Origin: Diprion similis
Lineage: Eukaryota > Arthropoda > Insecta > Hymenoptera > Diprionidae
Direction of reading: 5' to 3'
NCBI RefSeq assembly: GCF_021155765.1
Contig: NC_060111.1
Span: forward strand, 2,361,497-2,425,496
Length of the DNA stretch: 64,000 nt
In this document: piece after piece, positions 1 to 11,900 of the stretch
Position numbering within the stretch: position 1 is the first letter of the stretch
How the letters are laid out: the number at the start of each line of letters is the position of its first letter
Translations under genes and position numbers: made by a program
Notes under the pieces: generated by a model
The model's database searches: none
Told to the model about the DNA's origin: nothing
The model's input: only the letters and a program-made list of their open reading frames with translations

Positions 1-2070
1 CTCTGTAGATCCCTGAAGTTTCTCAGCTGAAGCAGCGATGGATTTTTTCCGCCGATCTATAATCAATTTCACGATCCAAAGAATAGTCAATGGAATTGGC
101 GTCATTATCGCAACTGATACTGGTGCAACTGCAAACGAGTAAACGAAATTATTGAAATAATTTTCCGGAATAGCGACGATATTTTATCCACAAATAGGTG
201 TATTCTTACTGGTGGTCAAATCAGCAGCTGGTTGTGGTAACGAGAATCTGAGCAGAAATATGGAGATTCCAGTATTTTGAACTCCAGTTTCAATGGAGAT
301 TGCTGTTATATCAGGGCCCGGTTGCCTCAGAACGAGGGCAAGCAAATACCCAAACAAATATCCCAGCCAGGGTAATCCAATACCAGCAACAATGATCTGC
401 AAAGTAATTTGACCAACGTGTTACAATGAGTAATTACTTGTGAAGATCTAGAGAGATTCTAGTAAAGTAATATGGCAATTATTTTTTACGGTACTATTTG
501 TAAATGAAAATTGTATAATTACCCTCCACGAAAACAGTTCGAAGAGATACAGATTGGTAATAATGGCAAATACGATGATAGCAATGATCAGCAGACTGCA
601 CAACGGCTTCAATATTCTTACAAGTATCCTTGAGACCTTCGGCAGTTTTCTCTGAATCAGAAATCCGATACCCAACGGAATGACGAGGCCTACTGCGAAC
701 ATTGCTATCCTCGAGTACGGAACTCCGAGATTCGCACTGTTGAAAATCGTTCTGCCAAGGGTGAAAATCCACAGCGGCATCATGCCTACGAATTATATAT
801 GATTTGATTAATATTCTCCAAACGATTTTTGCAAAAATGGTACTGCAGTACATACAAGAGCGGGTCAGGAAACTCACCAAATGCAGCCAATGTACTGATG
901 GTGGTCATTGTTACAGATAAATTGAGATTGCCGCCCAAAATTACTGTCCAAATATTAGATGCACCTCCGGCAGGACTCACACCAGCGAAAAACATTCCTA
1001 ACCGCATTTCAGGATCGTCTGGAAACAGGACTAATCCTATGCCGTAGCTCAGCTGTGAATTAAGATAAAGCACGTGATAATCACTGATGCAGATAATAAT
1101 AAAGTCAATTTCAAGATCAGATTCAAGATTTCATTTAATCAAGATCAATGGATAAAGTTATTTACCAGTGGCATCCAGACAAACTGGCAAACGAACCCAA
1201 TCGTTGGACCGATCGGTCGCTTCAAGGTACGTTTGCAGAGTGGCCAGTCCATGGCAGCGCCGAAGTTGATGTACATTATCGAGACCATGACGGCAACGAA
1301 TACTGTGAAAAGTGTATCGATGATGCGCTCTTCGCGAATAACGATAACCGACAGGGCATCGGAGGACTTATTCTCCTAAAATAAATGTAAAAATTCAATT
1401 TTAGGCAATTTAATACCCGCAGTTGTTAGATTTGTAAAAACTCTGTAAGATAAATATTGTTAGAAACTAGACGTTACAGAATAGAATAAACAGGTTCACT
1501 GGCTTATGAAGCGAACAAACAGGCAGCAAAATTAAAAGATGAGGAAAAATGCTTTAATGGCAATACCTGTTCCCAGTTTAACATCTGAAACAGGACTATT
1601 TTTCACAATAATACTGGTTGACACAGCAATCTTATATTCATTTTGTTACACATGTAAGCTTTCAATTCATACTTCTTCTATCTATAACGACTACTAGATA
1701 TCAAAAAGGGAGGTAAAAAGGGGTGATTTCACCCTTTGTAACACTTCACCTGGTCGGGAGAGATGATGGACAGAAAGATCTCAGCATTGCCCAAAAAGTT
1801 ACCATACACGACCAGTTTGCTACTCCAAACCGAATCGTTCACCGTGCTCGAATCCAAAACCGGCAATTCATCAACGGTTGCTACGGATTCTCTTGACGTC
1901 GTGACGGCGACGGTCCCGTTTGCGACGTCGGCCTCTGTTACGTCGGCGGTGAATGCCACGGAGAGTGTTTCGTGCATGTGAACCGTCACCGTCTGGGATT
2001 CAAACGTAACGTTCCATCCCGACGCCGTTGTCATCATCAGGAAGAGTCCCAGTATCATTCGGATCTCCAT
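1..2070 (-). CDS. SLC10 family transporter (P3/bile acid:Na+ symporter-like), 5' part
   Basis: Membrane transporter of the SLC10 (bile acid:sodium symporter) family; the substrate cannot be told. Exons in transcript order: 1750-2070, probable microexon 1567-1584, 1166-1375, 878-1052, 523-785, 210-396, and 1-128 running off the window. Exon 1 starts with ATG at 2070, gives a signal peptide (MEIRMILGLFLMMTTASG) and a Thr/Val-rich extracellular domain, as in SLC10A3/P3-type members rather than the short ileal transporter. Later exons hold hydrophobic helices and the family signatures GVSPAGGASNIWT (exon at 878-1052) and SIETGVQNTGI (exon at 210-396). The last visible exon ends a helix followed by the basic stretch DRRKKS, so the C-terminal tail and stop lie outside. 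All junctions are GT-AG and phases match. Family assignment is firm; substrate and orthology are not. Confidence 0.87.
1567..1584 (-). CDS. Candidate 18-nt microexon of the SLC10 gene
   Basis: In the 374-nt gap between the exons ending at 1750 and starting at 1375, the minus strand reads TTTCAG, then 18 nt (codons M L N W E Q), then GTATTG. Both neighbouring junctions are phase 0 and the 18 nt are open in that frame, so inclusion adds six residues between the extracellular domain and the first helix. Skipping it also keeps the frame. This is a prediction from splice-site shape only. Confidence 0.45.
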
Positions 2071-5000
2071 GATTATCTCTGTCGATTAAATTTAGAAGTA
2101 GATGTATTACGTCTTACCGCAAAATATAATCACCAAAGACCTTGCGTTAAAAGTATTATTGCGGACTTTTCAAATGCGCGTTAAAGGGTCCGAGTCATCG
2201 TCCGTGACTTTCAATATAAATAAGATTAAACTATAACGGAAATACCATTTTTTCTCTGTTCGTATCTTCGCTTATATAGCCAGAACTACAGAACCAATTT
2301 TGATATTTTTTTTTTTCGTGGATCCCGTTTTGTATTTCGTTACAACAAGACTAATAGTTTTGGAACGATAACGATATTTTTAAACCAATTCAGACAGGTA
2401 TCACACACTTATAATGCGAACGCTGACTATATACTCTTACAGATAGAGAAAAGTTATGTTTATGAAAAGTTTTCAATGTCTCGATGAGTTCTACGAAATA
2501 TAATAATTTTGCCACAATAAGCATTTGAAAATATTCGGGAGTGGAGCCGCATTTATTATAAGGCAAAGACGATGATCGCAGTTTAGAATCTACATAATAA
2601 GTCTAAAACATTATACTAATTTAAACAGTTGTAGATCATGTTGCTGTTTTACGAAATACTTCTGCAAGGTTTTCCACGGTCAACAACTTGTATATACCAT
2701 ATTGCGAATAATTATACATGCGATAAAAACCGGCGCGATTAAGCCTGCATCAATGTCAACTGGTTGTATGCATTATTAAAAAGGAACATTTTATAATAAC
2801 ATCATGCTGCAAAACACGGTCGAGTCTACTGCCTTTGGTAACGGTTTGCAAAATTCTCGCGTGCGTTTCGGCACTCATGATCGGTATACAATTTGCAATA
2901 ACGTCTAAATTGTAGGTCCTATAATCGTTTCTAATAGAACCGAAGACTGCCCGACTAATTGATTTATGCTATTGTGTTTTAATACAGTTAATAAGTTTGA
3001 GTGGAATAGAAGACATTACGAGCACGAACAAACGGGATCAATGCATGTGTCTCTTAACAATAAAACGTGTCCGGATACACGCGTACACGTTAATATTTTC
3101 TATGAAACGTTGACGTGACCGATTCCAGTGAAAGTTCCACACGAACAGCTACTCGTGTATTACTTACAGTCATTTGCAATGACAAGATATTCGATTCGAT
3201 GGTTCACCATTATTGACGTCGCCGATAAGTGGAAACTGAATATCGTACAAGAAATTCACATCCGACCGAGATTTGCAATTATACAGAATTCACGAGCAAC
3301 GACTCCTCACTTTTATTTATTTATTACACATGCGTACTACTGTGACGATTTCTTATTGTTACTTATGCTGTATGATAATCAAGATTTTAATTACTATACC
3401 TTTGTACGAATATTAGTTAGTCGCAGCAAAAGTCTCCGCCGCTTTGCTTGCAATTCGTACGGGGAAACACGCAGCTTTGGCAGATCCCGAGGAACACTCG
3501 GCAAAGTTGCTGCGTAATGTATCGGAGAGAAAACTTTTCTACAACCTGCACGAAATCGGAGCACCGCGAGACTAACTTACTTATACCGGCAGATACGATA
3601 AATCCTAGCGAAGCTGCGACGATCGGATCCCCTCCCTCCCCCCCTTCACGCGTCGTCACTACGATAACGATTCGCATTACTTGGTAGATCCATTTTTTTT
3701 TTTTTTTTTTTTTTTCATTTATCTTGCCGATGCTTTGGACGTTTCGCACAGCGTGATGAGCTGATTTGATAAAGGAGGGAGAAAGCGTTCATGTAGGATA
3801 ATCGTCTCAGCCACAAAATTCGTTTTTTTTTTTAACACGGAATTGCAATTATACGTTTTCTATATGTATATACGTATATGGTTATTAGTCACCGAATGCG
3901 AATCCGATATCAAAAATTTAATATAACTAAAAACAAGACCGAAAATTGAGTGAAAACGGGGTGAATTATCAACATTGTTTTATGGACAGTGTTCTTGAGT
4001 GAAATTTTTATTTTGAGACAGTACTATTTTAGGCCGAGAATAGCTGCAATTCTCAATACTATCTATACGCACCCCTCCTAAGGAGGGTGAAAACTACCCC
4101 TATGCATTGAATTTTGTAAATTTAATGGCCATTCTGATATCTTTGTTTGTCAAGCAATGAATTCAAAGCGTTGTTAGTATACGTTAATAATCAAATTTCT
4201 CCACTAACAAATTACATTCATAAAAATAACTTTTCTTCTATAAGTTTATCTTTGTAACAATTGTAAAGAATTGTGGATTTACAAAAATTCTGATAATTTG
4301 AAATTTTAAGTATTTTTTTACCTGAAAATGTAAAAAAATGTAGAATTTTACATAGAATATTGAAAAAAAAAAAAATTAAAAAAAAATGGGTATCACTATA
4401 TAGTGGCTTCGGTGACTGAAAGGGTTAGTATGATCGGTGATTACTTGTATCGTGCCTGATATGACACGTGTAAAGAATCATTGGACCTAAACAACAATGA
4501 ACCGGTTAGACGTTCAACTTACGTCAAAACTGAATTTATTTATACACTGCAGTTTGTAATGTTAATCAGATGTCAAAGGTTTAAGACCCGCGGGTTAATA
4601 AATTACATGAATATACTTATGTACGAGGCGAATAGAATTTACACACATCGCTGGAATTCGCAAAATTTCATTGGGGTTATTACTTTTCCGTATTACGATC
4701 TATCGAATAAATAAGCTGCGTTTGTGCTCGTTATTTTAAATCCCCGATTAGTTTGACACTAATCTAGAATTCAAGACTGGATAATGAATCGCGTAGTACC
4801 TGTTGGAGATAGTAATAAATAATTTTGATACGGGATCTCGTAATCGATACGTGAGAAAGTCAACGTTTCTGATAACAAAAGATAATTATCTAAAGACGAG
4901 AATAACTAACGACATTGAACTGTCTGATTTCTATCTTATCTTTTGCTAGATCGATGTCTCATCGCAATCGACATCTCAGGTCGTGTATAATACTAATACG

Positions 5001-8000
5001 AATATCGTTATACATCCAAAACGCGTTGTCGTAACGACATATCGCCTAAAACCTGGCCAGACGTTATAGCTATACCTACATCCACAAAAAAAAAATCAAA
5101 ATTGGTTCAGTAGTTCTGGAGTTATCAGGGAACATTCCATGTCATATTTAAAATTGGAAAATAAAATCGTCTGGAATTTCTTTTTGCTTGCATTTAATAC
5201 AGAAATAATTGCCGGGTATTTTTTTTTATTTTAACATAATGTGCAAAATTTTGGATTCATAAATTTGCGAAGATTCAGCGTCAAGTTTGCAAAAAATTTT
5301 GTAAAAAAAAATGATGATAAAAAATGTCTCATGTAACAGTAAATAAAAAAGTTAATTAGTTTGTTTATAAAATAAATTTGCAATTTTTTCCAACAAATAG
5401 TATTTGCAAAATTGGTGCTACGAAAATTAAAAGTTTTTAATATTTGTTACAATTTAACAAATAAAATCAATTATACTCATATATATACATTTGCGAACAC
5501 TTTTTAGACGCAGAGCAACTGCAACCTTTCATTCACCTTTCAAATTTTGTACTTGAACTACTTTAATTTTCATTCCGAAGAGCCTCTGCATTCAGTTTTT
5601 TGAGTTTCTGGACGCAAAAATTCAGGTGTTGTATCAAACTGTTGTTCACTTTTAAAAATCACAGAAATATTAGAAAAACAAAATCTAGGTTTCAAGTATT
5701 TGAATTTTTCGCAAATTGAATTCGACGCATGACGCAAATTTTTTCTATGCACTTTTAAACCGTGTGATTCTTCGTTCAAAAGTTGCAATAACAGTCTTAA
5801 AAGTTAACTGATCAGATTGTTGGAAACAATATAGATCACTGACCAACTCACACAAGTAACACAAGTAAAACGGAAACATGCGGTGATAAACCGTAGAAAC
5901 TTATTCTAACTTATTCTAAGGAGCACGGCTGTTACGATTGATCTTAGAAGACTGAAAATAATGCGTATCATGTTGAAATTGAAAAAAAAAAAAATGTAAC
6001 TTATTTCTATATTGAATAAAAGAAAAAAATGTATATATATTTAAAGCAATTTTATTTTCCAATTCTAAATACGATATGAAATAACGAATTTATAATATAA
6101 TATATTAATCTTTACCATAGCTCATTCACATATATGCCGTTTCTGTTATAAGAGCACGTGTATCCCGTGATTTGAAAAAAGTCTTGAGCTAATCAAAGAT
6201 TATACAACGTGCAAACGAAAGAATAAAATTGACGAAACACGTTGAAAAATTATAGGTGTAACATTGAATAAGTTCCGCTGCGTGTTTCGTCATTCTTTCA
6301 AATTATACAGTACATAACAGGATTTCCATAAAACTTTTTTTCACCGGGATCATGCAAAGACATTTATATAAATAGTGTTATTGCGACAGATTACAACAGA
6401 GCAAACGTGAAAAAAATTCGCTCAATATCCCCCGATTCGACAAAAATTGATGAATATATTACCGTGTGAGAAAGGAGTTGCGAATATCTGCGAAATCTCC
6501 GTATGCAGGCCCCTCGAAAAACGCGTCAACTTCTCCTTGCGACCAGCCGAGATCACGGCCAAGCGTAAACTGGTTACGTCACGACCTGCCTCGAGGATGG
6601 AACCAAGTTGTAGTGTTAGAATGCGTGCATTAATGTGTGCCACGGGATTTACGTATTATCGCGATCACAGCCGACGAGACATCGTTGAGCGGCGGCGGTT
6701 TGGGCGCGTTTATTTCAAAACCGCTCGATGCCTAGTAAGATCCTTTTTTTTTTGTAATAATATATATATATAAGGAAAATAATTTTTTTTTTTTTTTTTT
6801 TTTTTTCCTCTTGTATTTTTGTTAATAGTTGAAATTTAATTATATTTACATATTTTCAGATCATTACCCCTAAGTTCATCATACCCGTTTATGGGATAAA
6901 AGTGGTTTATTTATGTACAGTTATATTGATTTCAATTTTAGTCTTTCGGTTGCATTTGTAATTTTTTTTTTTTTTGTTTTTCAACATCTGTTTTGTTACT
7001 TAGTTCTGATGACGGGGTGCGATTAATGAAAATGGATATTTATGGATGATTCGGGGTGGCGGGAGTTGGATTGTCGTATGGTGTTCGAACTTCTGGCGTT
7101 AGTCCTTGTGAATAAGGACAAGCCTATCGTGGTGTATTTGGCAGATATGTATGTATACATACATTGCACATATATATACAAGCTTGATAACTTGCAGACA
7201 TCTGCGTCACACGTGACAAACTTAATATAGTAGTAAGGATTTTTGAATAGGTATAAGTATTATGTAGATAGCGTGCTTTTATGCCGACAAAAATGGTGGA
7301 AAATATTTATATGTTAAACCAACTATAGGTTTTATTTAAGGCACGCAAATATATACATTATACTCAATAAGATAATCTCACTATTTTTCACTTTTTATAC
7401 ATAATAAGGTATAACAAATCACAAGGCTATAAAGATACTAGTAATCGACGGCGATAGATGGTAGGAAAAGTATATTAATTGTTGAGAGGAATTAACGCAT
7501 GCACTATTAAGTAATATATTTGTCAATATTAAGTCGAATCGTTATAGTTTAAGGCCTGTACGCAAATTAAGTATGAGCTGCAAACTGTCTAACTTTGCGA
7601 AGAACGTAAGTAACGAAAATAACACATTTAAACGACGTATCCTGCTCATAAAAATAATTCTGTTGCGATGCAGCTATTATTTTGACAGATAGTTATATAC
7701 TTCGCACTCGCAATATTGTATTTCAGCCGCTGATCGTTAAGAAAAAATGTTTATAAAGCTCAATTCGGGTATTACAATTGACTCCATGTGGCTGGGAAAA
7801 ATCGGCACGATTCAATAACGAGAATTAAATACATCTTATTTGATATTTAAAATCGAAAAGAGTCGATATTAATTTTTTTTTTTTCAATTACTGCAAACCT
7901 ACAACAAATATCGGTATTGCTTCTTTGAAAAAAGTCTTTTTCGAAAACGAGTAAACCGTACAATATAGAATATGCAGATAATGATTTGAGACATTTCGGT

Positions 8001-8946
8001 GTACTTTTTGGAAATAAAAAACCAGTATAACGTCTTACCCTTTGATACTTGTGAATACTATTGGTAAGATTGAGCTTGTTGTTTATAGCTTTCATATTTT
8101 ATACCCTCAAATGCAGATGTCACACGTGTTATTACTATGCGTTAGATCATTTTTTTGTTACAGCTTAACTGCAATAAAATAAATGCACGAGTAATCGGTA
8201 TATTTACTCAACTAAAAACTCAATTATAAACTTCGCTAACAGGTAAGCAGTCGCAATTGCAATATTTACGTGACGAGGTATATATCTAGATACATTATAT
8301 ACAGTTTCTAAATTGCTTTTACTGTAACAATAAAGGGTAATATGTAGAATAAAAATACCTATAAGATAAGAAATATGACCAATAAATATTGCTGCTGCTA
8401 CTGCCGGTGAAATCAATCACGTAATGATCGATTAATATTTTGGAATGAGTTTTAGTCAACGATATTTTTCGAGAAAAATAAAGTGATAATTATACATAAT
8501 ATTAAGTTATGTATCTATAGACTGGTGGTATATTGCTTAAAATATTTTTAACAATATATGTAACATATATGTACATACGACTCTCAAGTTAAGAGTGCAG
8601 GTAACTAAAAGGTCACCTATTTCTTACAGGCAATGTTTTTTTTAACCCCTGAAAGAAAGAACGAAAGAATAACATCCGCTTCGACATTATGTATAAGTAT
8701 CTATCTAAGTGTTACTAAAATAATATACCTAACATCATTCATAAGTTACAGTTCAAAGAGCTGTCTTTTGTAATACTATAAAGTCAATATTAAAATAGAA
8801 TCCTACGATAAAAATTCCAAGGCGCAATTAATAATATAAAACTGAATAAGTACAAACGTCCCAATTCAAACCTAAGTACCTAATATCTGCTCATTTTTCA
8901 ATAGAGGCAGGAATTGTACAAAACTGGGATCCTAAAATACTGATAG
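2071..8946. other. Spacer between SLC10 gene and KIDINS220 3' end
   Basis: AT-rich, with no convincing coding exon. It should contain the SLC10 promoter and 5' UTR and the KIDINS220 3' UTR. It holds poly-T tracts near 3692-3715 and 6782-6806, and small pieces of a dispersed repeat (around 2280-2330 on the minus strand and 5088-5125 on the plus strand, sharing the phrase ATTGGTTCAGTAGTTCTGG or close to it). Segments 3420-3660 and 6480-6720 are visibly richer in G, C and CpG than the rest and could be promoters or 5' UTR exons; nothing in them decides this. Confidence 0.5.
6480..6720. promoter_or_regulatory. CpG-enriched island, possible promoter or 5' UTR exon
   Basis: About 240 bp with many CG dinucleotides and low AT inside a strongly AT-rich spacer. 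Both strands have short open frames but neither shows a known domain. It contains a CRE-like TTACGTCA. A distal SLC10 promoter (the next gene on the minus strand) is the simplest guess; an unannotated noncoding transcript is also possible. Confidence 0.25.
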
Positions 8947-11900
8947 TCAAACAACAGTTTCCGGGTCATTTAAATCTTCTGCATTCTGACGCGACAAAGA
9001 TTTCCTGGCAGAAGTTTCTCTAACAACAAGACCGATACAGTCAGAGTAATTAACAGCGGTAGAACGCTCACCTCCGTGGGGTAAACTTTTGTTAGAGGAA
9101 GGTGAGGCCTCGCTGCTTTCCCCAGGACTGAAATCGTGTTTCGTACCTTCGGAGCATGAATGGGTGGGTGTGGATAGCTCTGAAACTAAGGGAGTGGATT
9201 CGTCGTCGCAATCCAGTTCTGCCTCGTTGGGAGACGAAAGCACAATTCCGATCGGTTTGTCTTTGCGTTTTGCTAGCTTTTCCAGGCTTGTCACTGGTAC
9301 TGGGATAGAAATGGCTGCATCGGTAGTAGATTCGTCTGTCGGTTTAGAATCCAATTTATGCGTCTTGAAAGAGACCGAGAATATCGGCTTCAACGGGATG
9401 ATGCTCTTGGCCGAACTCTCATCGGCAGATTTTGACCGGAACGTTAAACGAGGAGATTCAGGCGGCGATATGAGGAGAGATGTTGGCCGCGAGCGTGTAC
9501 TGTTGATCTTATAATTGCAATTCAGGTGGCTTTGGGAACAGGCAGACCTTACGCTTCGCTGAGAGGCGATACTTCGCTGCGAGTTGGAACGATGGAGATG
9601 TGAAGTGGAGTCTTGGGAACTTTCATCCGATGTATCGGAGTCTCCAAATACTGGTTGCCAGTGGAGAAGCGGGGATGCTTGCAGCAGGACATACTCGGTG
9701 TCAGGTGCTGAACTGCTGACAGAACCTCGACGTCCACCTAAAACATTTCTTGCCAGCTACACGGAGATCCTTGATATTCATTTGTCGCTATTACAGCTAA
9801 TTATAAGTAAAATAAAACACTAACTTTCATCTAATTTTGAGATTAATCAGTCTAAAAACTTTAGTAATTTTCTAAACTCTGGCACATTGTATCTATGTTT
9901 CAAGAAATAACGATCACCCGCTTGGATTACAAAGCATATGTGAAAGAAATTCGCACTTACAGCAAACATGGTTATTTCGCAATATTAGAAACAAGTTGAG
10001 TTAACAATATAAAATTACATTATGAAAAGTTATTGGCCTTCAAGCAATACCAAGTATTAGAACAACATGCATTTTCCAAGTATACGCGCTTTAAAGCTAA
10101 ATACAAATTTATCTCTGGAACACTTTGAGACTTGGCCACTTGAACAGACTTTAGTTTGTCTGGCATACATATACTTAGACTGTTCGTGGTCAGACTCCAA
10201 GTTTCCTCGCAATAGGTAGGATATTCAGAATGTCACAAAGATCGTATATACTTGAGAAAATGAAGTTGATGCATTATTTAGTTAACACAGAGTAAAATGA
10301 TCCCGTTTCTACACCCAGATGTCCCTGATACTCGGTTTTGTAGCACAGAAGAAGAGAAAAGTCGAACATTCAAAGATCAATGTGCAGTACATTGGGCGAG
10401 GTAAAAGTAACCCCTGAAAATCTTGCACCGTCGAGATAAAATAAACTTTTTTTTACCCATACTTTTTTCTTCTTCGTCTATACAGAGGATTATTGTGAAA
10501 GGATGGGAAGCCATGCATAATAAGAAAAAACGCAATTGAAATATACGACTAAATAAATCCATGCATCACTCAGTTTTAAGTTTATTTTATTGCAATTTGC
10601 ACATATTAATTACTTATTCACGAACAATTTGTATCGATTGTATATAATAATAACTTTCATGCAACGCGTAGGTAAAAATATATAGCATTGACCGTTGTTC
10701 ATTTAATTCCATACTGTATCACATTCGAGCCACAATCGAATTAGTGTAAAGTTATGTACGAGCATGACGTATATTTAATCATACGGACAAGCCAATAACT
10801 TTTTAGTTTTTGATTTTTCCCCCTTTTTTTTTTCTTCAATGGAAATCGCGTACTTCAAAAGTAGCAGTGTAGCTCTGTGTGGCATAGATACACGAAGAGA
10901 TGGTAGAAACCTATCAATAATTGTTTATGGCTATTTTACAGCAGCTACAAGCTTATTTTACACACGTATTTCAGTCTTACAATAACGCTGTTGATTAAAC
11001 CGAATTAATCTGACATTAGCGTAATCAATAACGCGTTAAACACGCCCAAGCATCATATACAGTATGGATACATAACACAGGATCTGTCTAGGTGCTCATC
11101 AATACTATAGTTAACTTTACACGATTTAGATTCGGTGGGGTATTTGTCTTGTTCTTTTAAATCTAAACAGTTGCAATACAAACTTACTTCCTACCTTCCA
11201 CTTTAATCGAATAACTCGGTACAATGGACTCTCAATAATTTCCAGTGTTCAGACTAGTGGGAAAATAGTTGAAAATCCCACCCTGTCATCAGAGAAAAGA
11301 ATACGAGAGAAAAGCCATGCCTGCATGCTAATTGGACATTGAAAAGAGCTACTGATGATATAATCCGTAATTCTTGTGAAGAATAGTAAGAGTGAAAGTA
11401 TCGAGAGTCTACCGTAGCAGAAAATCTCTTGTATTAACAAATATTGCTAGTAATACTGTCTAATCTGAAGAAGATAATAATTAATTAATGTAATATGAAC
11501 CGATATTAATAGATCACAAATATTTTTTTTTTCCATACAAATGTATGTATTTGGTTAATAACACCTTGGCGAAGAAACGACAAAGTTTGTAAACTTATAT
11601 CTAAATGATATGGATGGTAGTTGTGTTCGTTTTGATTATACAGTCGCTGATTAAACTGAGCGGAATCTATTTCTAAAACGACAAGCATAAGAACATGATC
11701 GTTTCGATACTTGAGCAGACAGTTGAAATGATACGTTATGTATCATATTCACATAAAAGAAACTAAGTTTCAAGTTTAAGCTACAGTTGGGCCCTGCCTA
11801 AGGTAAGTGAGAAAAATAAGATTAATTTTTCTAATCCGCCATTCGAAGGAATACAGAGAAATCATTTCATTCGTCACGTCTGATTACACAATACTACAAA

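Noticed and set aside
3128..3517. 129-codon plus-strand open frame
   Set aside because: No domain, low-complexity-free but unpatterned residues, no splice or start context; lies in AT-rich spacer where such frames arise by chance.
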